DNA of 64,000 bases from Listeria swaminathanii (GCF_014229645.1 NZ_JAATOD010000003.1:1-64000); one strand, 5' to 3'. Positions 28,020 to 38,384 are shown, counted from the stretch's first letter. The notes: generated by a model not told the origin, from the letters alone. Program-made: numbers and translations.

Positions 28020-28145
28020 TTAAAGTTTTATTTGTTTGAAAATTCCGAAAGATACAGTGTGATTATTTATTTGCTTACTAAAAGAAGAATTGACACGTAT
28101 GCTACAAAAATGTTTTCTAAAATGGATCTGTTTTTGCAACATCAT
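28020..28145 (-). CDS. small basic protein of 41 residues, unrecognised
   Basis: Reads MMLQKQIHFRKHF... and ends ...KQIKL-stop; 41 residues rich in K, R, H, Q and N, one cysteine, no membrane segment. I recognise no family. Support comes from its setting: an extended -10 promoter with a 17-base spacer (28181-28209), a strong GGAGGGG Shine-Dalgarno exactly 8 bases before the first ATG, and a hairpin with T-run 8 bases after the stop. The unit lies between the spoVG terminator and the glmU promoter. It could be a small protein, a leader peptide for glmU, or an sRNA with a fortuitous frame. Confidence 0.5.
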   Translation of the reverse strand: MMLQKQIHFRKHFCSIRVNSSFSKQINNHTVSFGIFKQIKL

Positions 28146-28180
28146 TTAAAATTCCCCTCCCTGTTTATAATCTGCTTTTA

Positions 28181-28209
28181 ATTATACCATAGCCAAAATA
28201 GAAGACCAA
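28181..28209 (-). promoter_or_regulatory. promoter of the 41-codon gene (extended -10)
   Basis: Minus-strand TTGGTC (28204-28209), 17 bases, TATAAT (28181-28186) preceded by TGG, i.e. an extended -10. It starts 38 bases after the spoVG terminator. Confidence 0.7.
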
Positions 28210-28247
28210 GGCTATTTATGATTTTTTTCATGCTTCTTATACACAAA

Positions 28248-28272
28248 AAGGGCTAGCACGCAGCTAGCCCTT
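28248..28272 (-). terminator. terminator after the second spoVG gene
   Basis: A perfect 10-bp stem AAGGGCTAGC/GCTAGCCCTT (28248-28257, 28263-28272) with a TTTTTGTG tail on the minus strand. Confidence 0.9.
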
Positions 28273-28284
28273 GAAAATTTTAAA

Positions 28285-28593
28285 TTATTCAGCAGAAACG
28301 GATTCAGATTCTTCTTCTGTTACCGCAGTCGCTTCTTCTTCACCAACGCGCTCATATTCAGCTAAAACTACTTCTTGAATTTTTGCACGAGTATCGGAAT
28401 TAATTGGGTGAGCGATGTCACGGAATTCACCGTCAACACCACGTTTACTTGGCATAGCTACGAATAAGCCGTTATTCCCATCAATAACGCGAATATCATG
28501 AACTACAAATTCCTCATCTAAAGTGATTGAAGCAATCGCTCTCATTCTTCCATCAGTTTCCACACGACGTAATCTCACATCTGTTACTTGCAT
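28285..28593 (-). CDS. spoVG: SpoVG, second copy
   Basis: A 102-residue site-specific nucleic-acid-binding regulator. It shares [20 protein letters not shown], the [22 protein letters not shown] core and DIAHPINS with the first copy. Divergence is concentrated in the acidic tail ([18 protein letters not shown]). In L. monocytogenes SpoVG binds RNA and affects virulence, motility and metabolism; Listeria does not sporulate. AAGGAGTG precedes the ATG. Probably co-transcribed with copy one, 118 bases upstream. Confidence 0.95.
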
Positions 28594-28711
28594 TATTAGT
28601 CACTCCTTATCCCATTTGCCTCTTTCAAAAAGAATCTGCTTTTCCCAGCCATAATCTTAGGTAAGTATCCCCCAGCTGTTCTCAACAACGTTCTCTCTAA
28701 CCGAGGATTTT

Positions 28712-29020
28712 TTAGTTTTCTTCTACAACACTTTCGTCTGCAGAACTTTCTTCAGTTACTGCTGGTTCGTCCGCTACTTCATAAGCAGCTAAAACGGCTT
28801 CTTGAATTTTTGCACGGGTGCCTGAGTTAATTGGATGAGCGATATCTCTAAACTCACCATCCGGCGTACGTTTACTAGGCATAGCTACGAACAAACCCTC
28901 GTTGCCATCGATGACACGAATGTCGTGAATAACAAACTCACCGTCAATCGTTATTGAAGAAATAGCTTTCATTCTCCCATCTGTCTCAACACGTCGTAAT
29001 CTCACATCTGTAATCTCCAT
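28712..29020 (-). CDS. spoVG: SpoVG, first copy
   Basis: A 102-residue paralogue of the next gene, with the same core ([43 protein letters not shown]). The start at MEITD is chosen from AAGGTGG; four codons further upstream would place the start inside this site. The tail is short and acidic ([17 protein letters not shown]). It has a long upstream region with a candidate promoter and two palindromes. Confidence 0.95.
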   Translation of the reverse strand: MEITDVRLRRVETDGRMKAISSITIDGEFVIHDIRVIDGNEGLFVAMPSKRTPDGEFRDIAHPINSGTRAKIQEAVLAAYEVADEPAVTEESSADESVVEEN

Positions 29021-29670
29021 TATCTTCACCACCTTAATCTAGTTGCGCTGCTAGTAAACAATGCTCACATGCAACTTAAGTACACACACTCGAGAAAAAT
29101 TCCCCCATAGAAAAAATTACTTTTATAAGCAAGCAATATTCACGTAAAATTCTTCCCTATGAACATAATAATAAAAAAAACTAAATTTGACAACTTTGTG
29201 AATTGTAATCTAAAAAAAATAGTTTTTTCTTGAAAAACGTTGACATTTTAAAATTGTTCCTTCTAGTTTTCGCTTTGTATACAATGTATATCATCATATC
29301 CATAAAAACCCCAAAACCATTGCAATAACACTATCATGATGTAATCATCATACTATTTTATCGGCAATAACACCAGTGAAACGGTGCTAGATTTATCATT
29401 TCTTGAAAATAATTGTATACAATAACCGAAAGATTTATGAGTTTTCAGAGCTCATATATTTACATTTTTATACTTCCCTATACCCCTTACTCCAATTAGC
29501 CAACAAATACTGTATACCCCAAAAATCCAGCTCTAATGCACGATTTGAGAATTAATTTTACTTTTTTTATAATCTTTTTACTAAAAGCGGATTTTGGAAA
29601 CGCTTAATTGTGACAAAAAGATTAAATATAGATGACAAGACAACTTATGACTTAATTTTGTTAAAAAAAA
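29021..29670 (-). promoter_or_regulatory. spoVG: long spoVG upstream region
   Basis: This AT-rich stretch of about 650 bases lies between the ABC-permease terminator and spoVG. A good promoter is TTGTCA (29188-29193), 17 bases, TATTAT (29165-29170) on the minus strand, giving a leader of about 140 bases. Two identical perfect 10-bp palindromes (TTGTATACAA) stand at 29275-29284 and 29413-29422. I saw no gene with a credible ribosome-binding site. No sigma-H promoter like that of Bacillus spoVG was found. Confidence 0.5.
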
Positions 29671-29699
29671 GAAACCCGAAATGAACTATTCCGGATTTC
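29671..29699 (-). terminator. terminator of the MacAB-like operon
   Basis: Stem GAAACCCGAA with TTCCGGATTTC (one mismatch) and a run of eight T on the minus strand. Confidence 0.85.
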
Positions 29700-29706
29700 T
29701 TTTTGT

Positions 29707-30915
29707 TTACTCAGATCTTAAAGCGTCGATTGGTCTTAATTTGGATGCCTTGTTAGCAGGTGCGATACCAAATATTACTCCGATACATAGAGAGAATACA
29801 AAGGAGAAGATAATGGTTCCCGCCGTTATTCCTGATGATATGCCTGCGACAGAGCCGAATATTAAGGCTCCAGACACGCCGATGAGAATCCCGATAACAC
29901 CACCACAAACACTGATAACGATTGATTCGATTAGGAATTGTAGTAGAATAGCTCGTTTTTTAGCTCCGAGCGCTTTTCTTATACCGATTTCCCTCGTTCT
30001 TTCGCTGACAGAAACTAGCATAATGTTCATAATTCCGATACCACCAACAACAAGCGAAATGGCAGCGATTGCTCCAAGTGCCGTAGTTAGCGTTGTGCTA
30101 ATCGTGTTGAAGGCATTAAGAATTTCTTGTTGATTGATTACTTGATACGATGGTCCCATTTGAGCAGAAGAAGCATTTTCTTCTTGTTCTTTCGCATCAC
30201 CAAATTTAATTGCTAGACGTGATTCTAAAGTGTTTACAACAAAGTCAACATCTTCAGCTGATTTAGTTTCTACATAAATTGTACGGACATTGGTATCTTT
30301 TAGGAGTCTTTGTGCGGAAGAAATCGGAATAAAGATTTGATCATCACTGGATCCCATCATTGAAGCGCCTTTTTCTTTCAAGACACCAACCACTTTGTAT
30401 GGCATTCCGTTCAATCTAATTGTTTCACCAATCGGATCTCCAAAACCAAATAGGTCGCTCGCTACCGTAGAGCCGATTACAGCTACTTTCTGGCCATATT
30501 CGGTATCAATAGGTAGTAGGAAACGTCCTTCTTTCATTTCTAGGCTACGCGCGGCCTTGTACTGGTCATTCGTACCTATTACTTTATTGCTGGAGTTTTT
30601 ATAATCAAAAGTTGCATTTACTTGACCAGATAATTCTGGAGAAACACTTTTGACTCCATCGATGTTTTGGTATTTCATTACTTCATCATACGTATATTTG
30701 TCGTTTGGATTGACTGAACTATTAACTACTGTAATTAAGTTCGAGCCCAAATCGCCCATTTGGTCATCCACTTCTTTTGTTACGCCGTTTCCTAGTGAAA
30801 CTAAGAGAATAACGGATGCAACGCCGATAATAATACCTAGCATGGTTAGAAACGATCTTAATTTACTCGCTTTTAATTGTTTCCATGCCATTTTCATACT
30901 TTGGAGAACACTCAT
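29707..30915 (-). CDS. ABC transporter permease, MacB/YknZ (FtsX) type
   Basis: The 402-residue product has an N-terminal transmembrane segment after KLRSFLTMLGIIIGVAS, a large extracytoplasmic MacB-periplasmic-core domain (about 45-250) and three C-terminal transmembrane segments with EIGIRKALGAKKR. This is the mechanotransmission-type FtsX fold. It overlaps the ATPase gene by 4 bases. With the upstream adaptor it forms a YknXYZ/MacAB-like efflux or envelope-defence system; the substrate is unknown. Confidence 0.92.
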   Translation of the reverse strand: MSVLQSMKMAWKQLKASKLRSFLTMLGIIIGVASVILLVSLGNGVTKEVDDQMGDLGSNLITVVNSSVNPNDKYTYDEVMKYQNIDGVKSVSPELSGQVNATFDYKNSSNKVIGTNDQYKAARSLEMKEGRFLLPIDTEYGQKVAVIGSTVASDLFGFGDPIGETIRLNGMPYKVVGVLKEKGASMMGSSDDQIFIPISSAQRLLKDTNVRTIYVETKSAEDVDFVVNTLESRLAIKFGDAKEQEENASSAQMGPSYQVINQQEILNAFNTISTTLTTALGAIAAISLVVGGIGIMNIMLVSVSERTREIGIRKALGAKKRAILLQFLIESIVISVCGGVIGILIGVSGALIFGSVAGISSGITAGTIIFSFVFSLCIGVIFGIAPANKASKLRPIDALRSE

Positions 30916-31604
30916 GCTTGCGTCGCCTCCTCATGGAATAATTTACCATCTTGAATACGGATACTTCTTGTACCGTATGAGGCGATAGTTGGATCATGCG
31001 TAATCATAACAATGGTGTTTCCTGCGCGATTCAATTCTTGCAGGATTCCCATTACTTCTTTACCTGTTTTCGAATCAAGCGCACCAGTTGGCTCATCTGC
31101 TAGCAAGATTTGCGGATTTCCAGCAAGTGCTCTAGCAATAGCCACACGTTGCTGTTGTCCACCAGAAAGTTGCGTTGGTAAGTTTCTGCGTTTTTCAAGC
31201 AAGCCTACTTTTTCCAAACATTCGATTGCGGCTTTTTCTCGTGCAGAAACACTTAGCCCTGCATAAATTAGCGGTAGTTCCACATTTTCAAAAGCAGATA
31301 ATTTAGGAAGCAAATTAAACTGTTGGAAAATAAAGCCGATCTTTTTATTTCTGATTTCGGATAGTTTATTATCGTTTAGGTTAAAAACATCTACATCATC
31401 AAGGTGATAGCTGCCTTTATCCGGAACGTCCAAACAACCAATCATATTCATTAAAGTTGATTTACCGGAACCGGACGGACCAACGATGGATAAAAACTCG
31501 CCTTGCTCAACGGTAAAAGTAACATCGTCTAATGCTTTAAAAGTTTCTCCGCCTAGCGTATATGTTTTTGTTAAATTTTTCATGTCAATTAGCGGTTTTG
31601 GCAT
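30912..31604 (-). CDS. ABC transporter ATPase, MacB/LolD type
   Basis: The 230-residue product has Walker A GPSGSGKS, the signature LSGGQQQR and Walker [13 protein letters not shown]; the GALDS ending is typical of LolD/MacB-like ATPases. The ATG at 31602-31604 follows GAAGGAGGG; an upstream in-frame start overlaps this site and is rejected. It partners the overlapping permease gene. Confidence 0.94.
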   Translation of the reverse strand: MPKPLIDMKNLTKTYTLGGETFKALDDVTFTVEQGEFLSIVGPSGSGKSTLMNMIGCLDVPDKGSYHLDDVDVFNLNDNKLSEIRNKKIGFIFQQFNLLPKLSAFENVELPLIYAGLSVSAREKAAIECLEKVGLLEKRRNLPTQLSGGQQQRVAIARALAGNPQILLADEPTGALDSKTGKEVMGILQELNRAGNTIVMITHDPTIASYGTRSIRIQDGKLFHEEATQA

Positions 31605-31652
31605 GTTTATCCCTCCTTCATACATTTTGTCTGATTTGTACTTACAAAAAAC

Positions 31653-32330
31653 TTAGCTAGGAGCACCTGGAACCGTTGCAGTTTCTTGTGTAGGAAGGAT
31701 TACTTTTTCGTCTTTTTTAACGCCTTTAGTGATTTCGATGTTATCTTCGTTATGAAGACCTGTTTCTACGATTTTTTTCACTTTTTTCGTTTGACCGTTA
31801 TCTTTTTCTTCTGGAACTAATACGTAATATTTGTCGTCACTGTCTTTTTGAACAGCTTCAATTGGTACGTATAGTGCATCTTTTTTCTCTTTTACTAAAA
31901 TGGAAGCATCGGCAGTCATACCTGCTTTTAAGTCGTCTGTTTTATCAAGTGAAATGATTACCGAGAAGCTAGACACGCCATTTTGGACTTGGCCTTGTTC
32001 TGCGATTTCTTTTACTTTTCCTGTGTAAGTTTTATCAGGAAGTGCTGTTACTGTAACTTTTACTTCTTGGTCTTTTTTGATGTTAGGAATATCAAGTTCG
32101 TCCATTTGTGCTACTAGTTGAAGTTCGTCGTAATCTGGAACTTGTGTGTTTACTGGAGAAATCGCGCCCGTTCCTGTGGCATTGATTTTCATATCCCCTT
32201 GTTTTACTTTGGCTGTAACTAATTTTTCTTGCGTTACGGAGCCACTATTTTTCGACAGTAAGAAAACCGCACCAACGGCTACTACTGCGATAATAACGAT
32301 AACAATTAACCATTTAACCCATTTTTTCAT
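31653..32330 (-). CDS. short MacA/YknX-like membrane-fusion adaptor
   Basis: A 225-residue protein with an N-terminal membrane anchor (about 4-25) followed by HlyD-family beta-barrel and membrane-proximal segments (VKVTVTALPDKTYTGKVKEIAEQG, LKAGMTADASILVKEK). The alpha-helical hairpin and most of the lipoyl domain found in usual adaptors (350-400 residues) are missing: the chain runs from GTGAISPVNTQV straight to the barrel. It heads the three-gene exporter unit, from promoter TTCACT-16-TAGAAT. Confidence 0.88.
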   Translation of the reverse strand: MKKWVKWLIVIVIIAVVAVGAVFLLSKNSGSVTQEKLVTAKVKQGDMKINATGTGAISPVNTQVPDYDELQLVAQMDELDIPNIKKDQEVKVTVTALPDKTYTGKVKEIAEQGQVQNGVSSFSVIISLDKTDDLKAGMTADASILVKEKKDALYVPIEAVQKDSDDKYYVLVPEEKDNGQTKKVKKIVETGLHNEDNIEITKGVKKDEKVILPTQETATVPGAPS

Positions 32331-32397
32331 GAATGTTCTCCTTCTGCTCCTAAAGTGTAGAAGCTTTGAATTTTATTATGTAGTAACAATAGAATCC

Positions 32398-32425
32398 ATT
32401 CTACCATAAAAGTTAAATGAGTGAA
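32398..32425 (-). promoter_or_regulatory. promoter of the MacAB-like operon
   Basis: Minus-strand TTCACT (32420-32425), 16 bases, TAGAAT (32398-32403). Confidence 0.5.
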
Positions 32426-32474
32426 GTACATCGCAAGGCTGATTTGTTTTTTTGCCTTTATTCGCGAAAAATAA

Positions 32475-32499
32475 AAACCCCGGAAAGTTTCCAGGGTTT
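32475..32499 (-). terminator. purR terminator
   Basis: Stem AAACCCTGG/CCGGGGTTT (G-U tolerant) with inner AAA/TTT pairing, then TTTTATTTTT on the minus strand. Confidence 0.87.
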
Positions 32500-32504
32500 G
32501 AAAA

Positions 32505-33323
32505 TTAACTATTAAAGTAATTGCCATCGACTACTTCTATTTGTTTTTCTTTCATGTTAACATTTTTTATTTTCACGAGAGATACGTAATCATCAACTAA
32601 ACGTTCTTCTGCATATTCAGATTCGACCAATACACCAATCCCAACTAAATGCGCATTGAATTCTTCCAGCAGATTTTTCATCCCATTAATCGTTCCGCCA
32701 GCTTTCATAAAGTCATCCACGATTACTACGTTGGATCCTTCCGCTAGGCTACGTTTGGATAATTCCATTTTTTCGATTCGTTTTGATGAACCGGAAACAT
32801 AGTTAATGCTTACTGTGGAACCTTCTGTTACTTTGCTATCACGGCGCACAATAACAAATGGAACACTTAGATGTTCAGCAACGGCCTGCGCAATTGGAAT
32901 CCCTTTTGTTGCAACCGTCATGATTGCGTCTATTTTTTGGTTATTGAATTTCGTAGCTAAAATTTTACCGATTGCTTTAAGCGTTACTGGCTCCCCAAGC
33001 AAATCAGATAGGTATAAATAGCCTCCCGGTAGCAAACGGTTCGGTTCTGCAATTCTATTACATAGCGTATGCACAAAATCCAGCACATCGTCATTTCCCG
33101 CTATTGAAATGTACTGCACACCACCAGCAGCACCCGGAACGGTTTCAAGCGTACCAATCCCTCTATCTTCAAACGTTTTCTTTATGATGACTAAATCTTC
33201 ACTAATAGAAGACTTAGCTGAGCCATAACGTTCAGCAAACATCGTAAGCGGCACTAACTTTCGCGGATGCGATAATAGAAACTGCGTCATATCAATTAAT
33301 CGTTCACTGCGACGAATCTTCAT
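32505..33323 (-). CDS. purR: purine operon repressor PurR
   Basis: The 272-residue product has an N-terminal winged helix (about 1-75, MKIRRSERLIDMTQFLLSHP) and a C-terminal phosphoribosyltransferase-like domain with the PRPP-binding loop VIVDDFMKAGGT. In the PurR family PRPP binding relieves repression of purine genes. The start at 33321-33323 is set by AAGGGAG; an upstream in-frame ATG has no support. Own promoter and terminator. Confidence 0.94.
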   Translation of the reverse strand: MKIRRSERLIDMTQFLLSHPRKLVPLTMFAERYGSAKSSISEDLVIIKKTFEDRGIGTLETVPGAAGGVQYISIAGNDDVLDFVHTLCNRIAEPNRLLPGGYLYLSDLLGEPVTLKAIGKILATKFNNQKIDAIMTVATKGIPIAQAVAEHLSVPFVIVRRDSKVTEGSTVSINYVSGSSKRIEKMELSKRSLAEGSNVVIVDDFMKAGGTINGMKNLLEEFNAHLVGIGVLVESEYAEERLVDDYVSLVKIKNVNMKEKQIEVVDGNYFNS

Positions 33324-33393
33324 AATCTCTCTCCCTTTGATAAAATTCCGTATATTAAAAAGCAATTTCACGTATTTTGTCCGTATTTTCTCT

Positions 33394-33423
33394 ATTATAA
33401 AACGTTTTCTATAAAATTGACAA
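33394..33423 (-). promoter_or_regulatory. purR: purR promoter (sigma-A)
   Basis: Minus-strand TTGTCA (33418-33423), 18 bases, TATAAT (33394-33399). TACGGA repeats occur between the -10 and the start codon. Confidence 0.7.
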
Positions 33424-33449
33424 CATTTATTATTTTAATGGACTAAAAA

Positions 33450-33478
33450 GCCTGCCAAATAAACTTCCTTTGACAGGC
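33450..33478 (-). terminator. terminator of the ispE-YdjC unit
   Basis: Stem GCCTGTCAAA/TTTGGCAGGC with one mismatch (33450-33459, 33469-33478) followed by TTTTTAG on the minus strand. Confidence 0.87.
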
Positions 33479-33486
33479 CCGTGCTC

Positions 33487-34224
33487 TTATAAATCGCGGA
33501 AACTAATAATCTCTACTTCTTGTTGGCCTAAATATGCTTGTAATTCTCTTGAAGTTAGAATGGAAACTTCTTTGATGCGCGGCTCTACGTAACTAGATAT
33601 CTCGCGTAATGTTTCATCGATAAACGCTGGATGAGTCATTACTTCCACTACATCATTTGTCCCAATGTGCTCTTGTACTAATTTTTTAATTGTTTCAAAA
33701 GATACACCATCTGCATAAAATTCTGTAGCGAATAAATCAGGTGTTTTTATCGTACCAAACTCGGAAACATCTGCATTACGTCGGATGCTCACGCCATATT
33801 TCTCTGCTAATTTATGTTGTACAGGGTAAATTAACGGCTCGATCGAATGATGCGTGTCAAAATGCGAAATAGTAATTCCTGCACCTAAAATTTTCTCAAT
33901 TTGCGCAGTTAGTTCGCGTTCTACTTCATCCATATCCACGTCAGCTAAGCCAGATTCGAGCGCTGTGTAATTTCTGCGGAAGCGGCCATCATCATCTGTC
34001 AATGTTTCTAAGCCTTGAAGAACTGGCGATCCAAATGTCAGGGTCAAATGTGCACCGATATCCAGACCGGGGTTTTCTTTTGCTACTTCTACTGCCAAAT
34101 CAAACGCCGGGCTATTAGCAAGTAACGTTGTAGATTTTACGACGCCTCGTTTGTAAGACTCTAAAATACCATAAACTGCTCCTGGGCTAATTCCAAAATC
34201 ATCTGCATTAAAAATAATTTTCAT
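33487..34224 (-). CDS. YdjC/ChbG-type carbohydrate deacetylase
   Basis: The 245-residue product starts with the metal-binding IIFNADDFG and contains GAHLTLTFGSPV and SHFDTHHSIEP, the histidine/aspartate set of the YdjC family. Members remove acetyl groups from chito-oligosaccharides or related sugars; the true substrate is unknown here. GAGGGG precedes the ATG at 34222-34224. It starts 21 bases after ispE and probably shares its transcript. Confidence 0.88.
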   Translation of the reverse strand: MKIIFNADDFGISPGAVYGILESYKRGVVKSTTLLANSPAFDLAVEVAKENPGLDIGAHLTLTFGSPVLQGLETLTDDDGRFRRNYTALESGLADVDMDEVERELTAQIEKILGAGITISHFDTHHSIEPLIYPVQHKLAEKYGVSIRRNADVSEFGTIKTPDLFATEFYADGVSFETIKKLVQEHIGTNDVVEVMTHPAFIDETLREISSYVEPRIKEVSILTSRELQAYLGQQEVEIISFRDL

Positions 34225-34245
34225 TTTTTTGACCCCTCTCATTTA

Positions 34246-35121
34246 TTAATTGCTTATATCGTTCTCGCCTTCACTCCACGGCCTAACCATATAAACTTCC
34301 TCACAAAAGCCACGTAAGCCATTATAGACACGTTTCGCTCTAGAGTACTGTTTGATAAGCGCAAACACTGTCGGGCCGCTACCACTCATTAAAGCCGCCT
34401 CAGCACCAAACGCTAACATCCGATCTTTTATTCGTTTCACTTGGGGATTTTTTTCTAACGTTACAGACTCTAGCACATTCCCTGTAGCCGCAAAAATCCC
34501 ATCTAAATCAGCATTTTTGATGGATTCAATCATTTTTTCTGTGTCTGGATGCTCTACGCTGTCTACTTGTAGTTCTTTATAAATAGTTGGGGTTGATACG
34601 CTGATGCTCGGTTTAGCAAGTACAATCCAACAACCAGGAATATTAGGTAACGCGGTGATTTTTTCTCCACGTCCTGTCGCAAGCGCTGTTCCACCGTATA
34701 CGCAAAAAGCGATGTCAGAACCAATTTCCGAGCTTATTTCTGCTAATTCTTCTATCGAAAGACCAAGTTCCCAAATAATATTCAAGCCTTTGAGCGCTGC
34801 AGCCGCGTCCGAGCTACCGCCAGCAAGTCCCGCAGAAACAGGAATGTGCTTATCAATCGTGATGCGCACGCCCATTTTTACATCAAAACGCTTTTTCAAA
34901 AGGAGGGCCGCTTGATAAATTAAGTTACGACGATCTTCTGGAATAAAGTGCGCTTTTACATCTAGCACAATTTTGTCCTCGTCTAAGCGTTCTAAGTATA
35001 ATCTGTCAGCAAGGTCTATTGTTGTCATCACCATTTCCACCTCATGGTAGCCGTCTTCACGTTTGTACAGCGCATCAAGTGAAAGATTAATTTTAGCTGG
35101 TGCTGTTATGCTTATTTTCAT
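34246..35121 (-). CDS. ispE: 4-diphosphocytidyl-2-C-methyl-D-erythritol kinase
   Basis: ATP-dependent step of the MEP isoprenoid pathway. The 291-residue GHMP kinase shows [10 protein letters not shown] at the N-terminus, the ATP loop [15 protein letters not shown] (about 91-105) and [11 protein letters not shown] near the C-terminus. Neighbour veg is conserved upstream, as in Bacillus (veg-ispE-purR). Confidence 0.96.
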   Translation of the reverse strand: MKISITAPAKINLSLDALYKREDGYHEVEMVMTTIDLADRLYLERLDEDKIVLDVKAHFIPEDRRNLIYQAALLLKKRFDVKMGVRITIDKHIPVSAGLAGGSSDAAAALKGLNIIWELGLSIEELAEISSEIGSDIAFCVYGGTALATGRGEKITALPNIPGCWIVLAKPSISVSTPTIYKELQVDSVEHPDTEKMIESIKNADLDGIFAATGNVLESVTLEKNPQVKRIKDRMLAFGAEAALMSGSGPTVFALIKQYSRAKRVYNGLRGFCEEVYMVRPWSEGENDISN

Positions 35122-35222
35122 TTTTCTTGGCCTCCGCGTTCAAAATCTCTTTTTCTATTCTATCATACGAAAGAAAAAATATGTAGCTAGTGGCCCAAAA
35201 CTACTTCTATGTAAAGCAAAAA

Positions 35223-35245
35223 CCGAACCACATTATATGATTCGG
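35223..35245 (-). terminator. veg terminator
   Basis: Stem CCGAATCA/TGGTTCGG with one mismatch, followed by TTTTTGCTTT on the minus strand. Confidence 0.8.
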
Positions 35246-35259
35246 CTACTTCAGCTTCA

Positions 35260-35517
35260 TTACAAAGCTAATTCTTTATTATCATCTGTAAATACAAGTT
35301 CTACTGCGTCTGTTAAGATATCCGTGTAACTGTAGGATACTCTTTCAAAGTTGTTTTCATCTTGATCAAGCTCCACAATGAAAACGGATGGATATGTTTC
35401 AGCTAGGATACCGCAACGTTCAATCGTTTTCTTACGACCACCGTTTGCTTTCAATGTCAATGCTTTACCTAATCTAGAATCTAAATTCGTCTTAATGCTT
35501 GCAATGGTTTTTGGCAT
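35260..35517 (-). CDS. veg: Veg protein
   Basis: The 85-residue product matches the small conserved Veg family, with [28 protein letters not shown] and [12 protein letters not shown]. In Bacillus it influences biofilm formation; its mechanism is unclear. Two promoters in tandem precede it, which fits the very strong Pveg known from Bacillus. Confidence 0.94.
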   Translation of the reverse strand: MPKTIASIKTNLDSRLGKALTLKANGGRKKTIERCGILAETYPSVFIVELDQDENNFERVSYSYTDILTDAVELVFTDDNKELAL

Positions 35518-35541
35518 TTATTTTCCACCTCACTAATAACT

Positions 35542-35570
35542 ATTATAGCATAGTTCGGCTCTGAAATCAA
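35542..35570 (-). promoter_or_regulatory. veg: veg promoter, proximal
   Basis: Minus-strand TTGATT (35565-35570), 17 bases, TATAAT (35542-35547), preceded by TGC as an extended -10. Confidence 0.8.
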
Positions 35571-35579
35571 TAACCAAAT

Positions 35580-35609
35580 ATTTTAACAGTTGGAAGGGCT
35601 AACTGTCAA
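35580..35609 (-). promoter_or_regulatory. veg: veg promoter, distal
   Basis: Minus-strand TTGACA (35604-35609), 18 bases, TAAAAT (35580-35585). Confidence 0.65.
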
Positions 35610-35636
35610 CTAAGAAAGCGCTTTTTTCGAAAAAAA

Positions 35637-37092
<1,456 letters not shown>

Positions 37093-37153
37093 AATGACTA
37101 CATCCTTTTTTATAAAATAAGTAAATACATCATACCACATTTTGGGCAAAGAA

Positions 37154-37184
37154 AAAACGAGGCCCTATGAGTCAGCCTCGTTTT
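37154..37184 (-). terminator. yabE terminator
   Basis: A perfect 10-bp stem AAAACGAGGC/GCCTCGTTTT (37154-37163, 37175-37184) with a T-run on the minus strand. Confidence 0.9.
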
Positions 37185-37193
37185 TATACGAAT

Positions 37194-38384
37194 TTAGTTT
37201 AACACTTTGACAGTTACCATTCTTCTACCCCATGAATAGCACTGACTTTCACTTGGGAAATATACGTCAACGATATTTCCTTTGATAACGCCGCCAGTAT
37301 CTCCAGCGATCGCTTCTCCGTAACCTTCCACCCAAACTTTAGAGCCTAGCGGAATAACTCGTGGATCAACAGCAATTACTTTTAGTCCTTTATTGGCACT
37401 TAAGTTGATACCGTATGCTGTAATTCCGCCACCTGAATAGGCAGTCGATTCCATTCTGTATGTTTTACCACCTGATGGAGCGCTGCTGCTAGAAGTGGAT
37501 ACTTGAGTTGCTACGACTTTTTCTTTCGTACCGCGTGCAACTACTTTATCTACTTTATTAGAAGTAACATTTTCAGTAATGACATCGCGTTTTTTCTCTT
37601 TGCCGTTTTCGTATGTTACTTTGTACTCGACAACTTTTTCACCATGTTTACCTTCTTGAACGACTTTTTCAACGCCTTCGTTTAGGCTATCGTCGTTTTT
37701 ATAAACTGTTTCGAATTTAACTTGTTCGTTTTTCTTTTCTGCTTTTGAATCGACATATGTAACTTGTACAGTCATTTTTTCTTTTAAGTTACTGTCTTTT
37801 GCAGGTGACACACGGTCATCTTGATCAAGTTTAATGTTTTTTTCTGTTAGTAAATCACTAACTTTTGCTTTTGTTGTCCATACTGTATCTTTTTTATCGC
37901 CGTTTTGTAAGGAAAGTTGAATGGCACGATCAATGTTAACTTCAAGGCCATCTTTTAATTTAGTGTCTAATGCTACGTTTACTACATCTTGCGGACGAGT
38001 TGTAATGTTTTCATCTTTTAGCAAGTCGGATACGTTTGCTTTTGTGCTCCAAACGTCTTTTTTCGTACCATTATCATTTATTGTAACTTGACGAGCTGGT
38101 AAATATTTAATTTCCATACCGTCTTTGATTTCTGCATTTTTTCCTGGAGCAATCTCATCACGTTCACTTACTTTAATTCCTGCTTCGTCTAATGCTTCAG
38201 CAACAGTTTTAGCATGTGTTCTTGATTCAATTTTTTCACCAGCGTTTACTATAGTGATATCGTTTTTAGTTCCTTCGAAAACGAAATAAAAAACCAATGC
38301 TACTACAATAACAAATCCTGCAATCATGATTGGTAATTTCCATTTTGATGATTGGGCTACGTTACTGCTGTTTTCCATGGTCAT
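37194..38384 (-). CDS. yabE: YabE-like cell-wall protein (DUF348 repeats, G5, 3D domain)
   Basis: The 396-residue product has an N-terminal membrane anchor (about 18-38), three DUF348 repeats (about 45-215), a G5 domain (about 218-295) and a C-terminal 3D domain with TAYSGGGITAYG, VDPRVIPLGS and GDTGGVIKG. The 3D aspartates resemble MltA-type lytic transglycosylases and Rpf-like proteins, so peptidoglycan remodelling is likely but not proven. An ATG two codons downstream is equally possible. Strong promoter at 38414-38443. Confidence 0.9.
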   Translation of the reverse strand: MTMENSSNVAQSSKWKLPIMIAGFVIVVALVFYFVFEGTKNDITIVNAGEKIESRTHAKTVAEALDEAGIKVSERDEIAPGKNAEIKDGMEIKYLPARQVTINDNGTKKDVWSTKANVSDLLKDENITTRPQDVVNVALDTKLKDGLEVNIDRAIQLSLQNGDKKDTVWTTKAKVSDLLTEKNIKLDQDDRVSPAKDSNLKEKMTVQVTYVDSKAEKKNEQVKFETVYKNDDSLNEGVEKVVQEGKHGEKVVEYKVTYENGKEKKRDVITENVTSNKVDKVVARGTKEKVVATQVSTSSSSAPSGGKTYRMESTAYSGGGITAYGINLSANKGLKVIAVDPRVIPLGSKVWVEGYGEAIAGDTGGVIKGNIVDVYFPSESQCYSWGRRMVTVKVLN

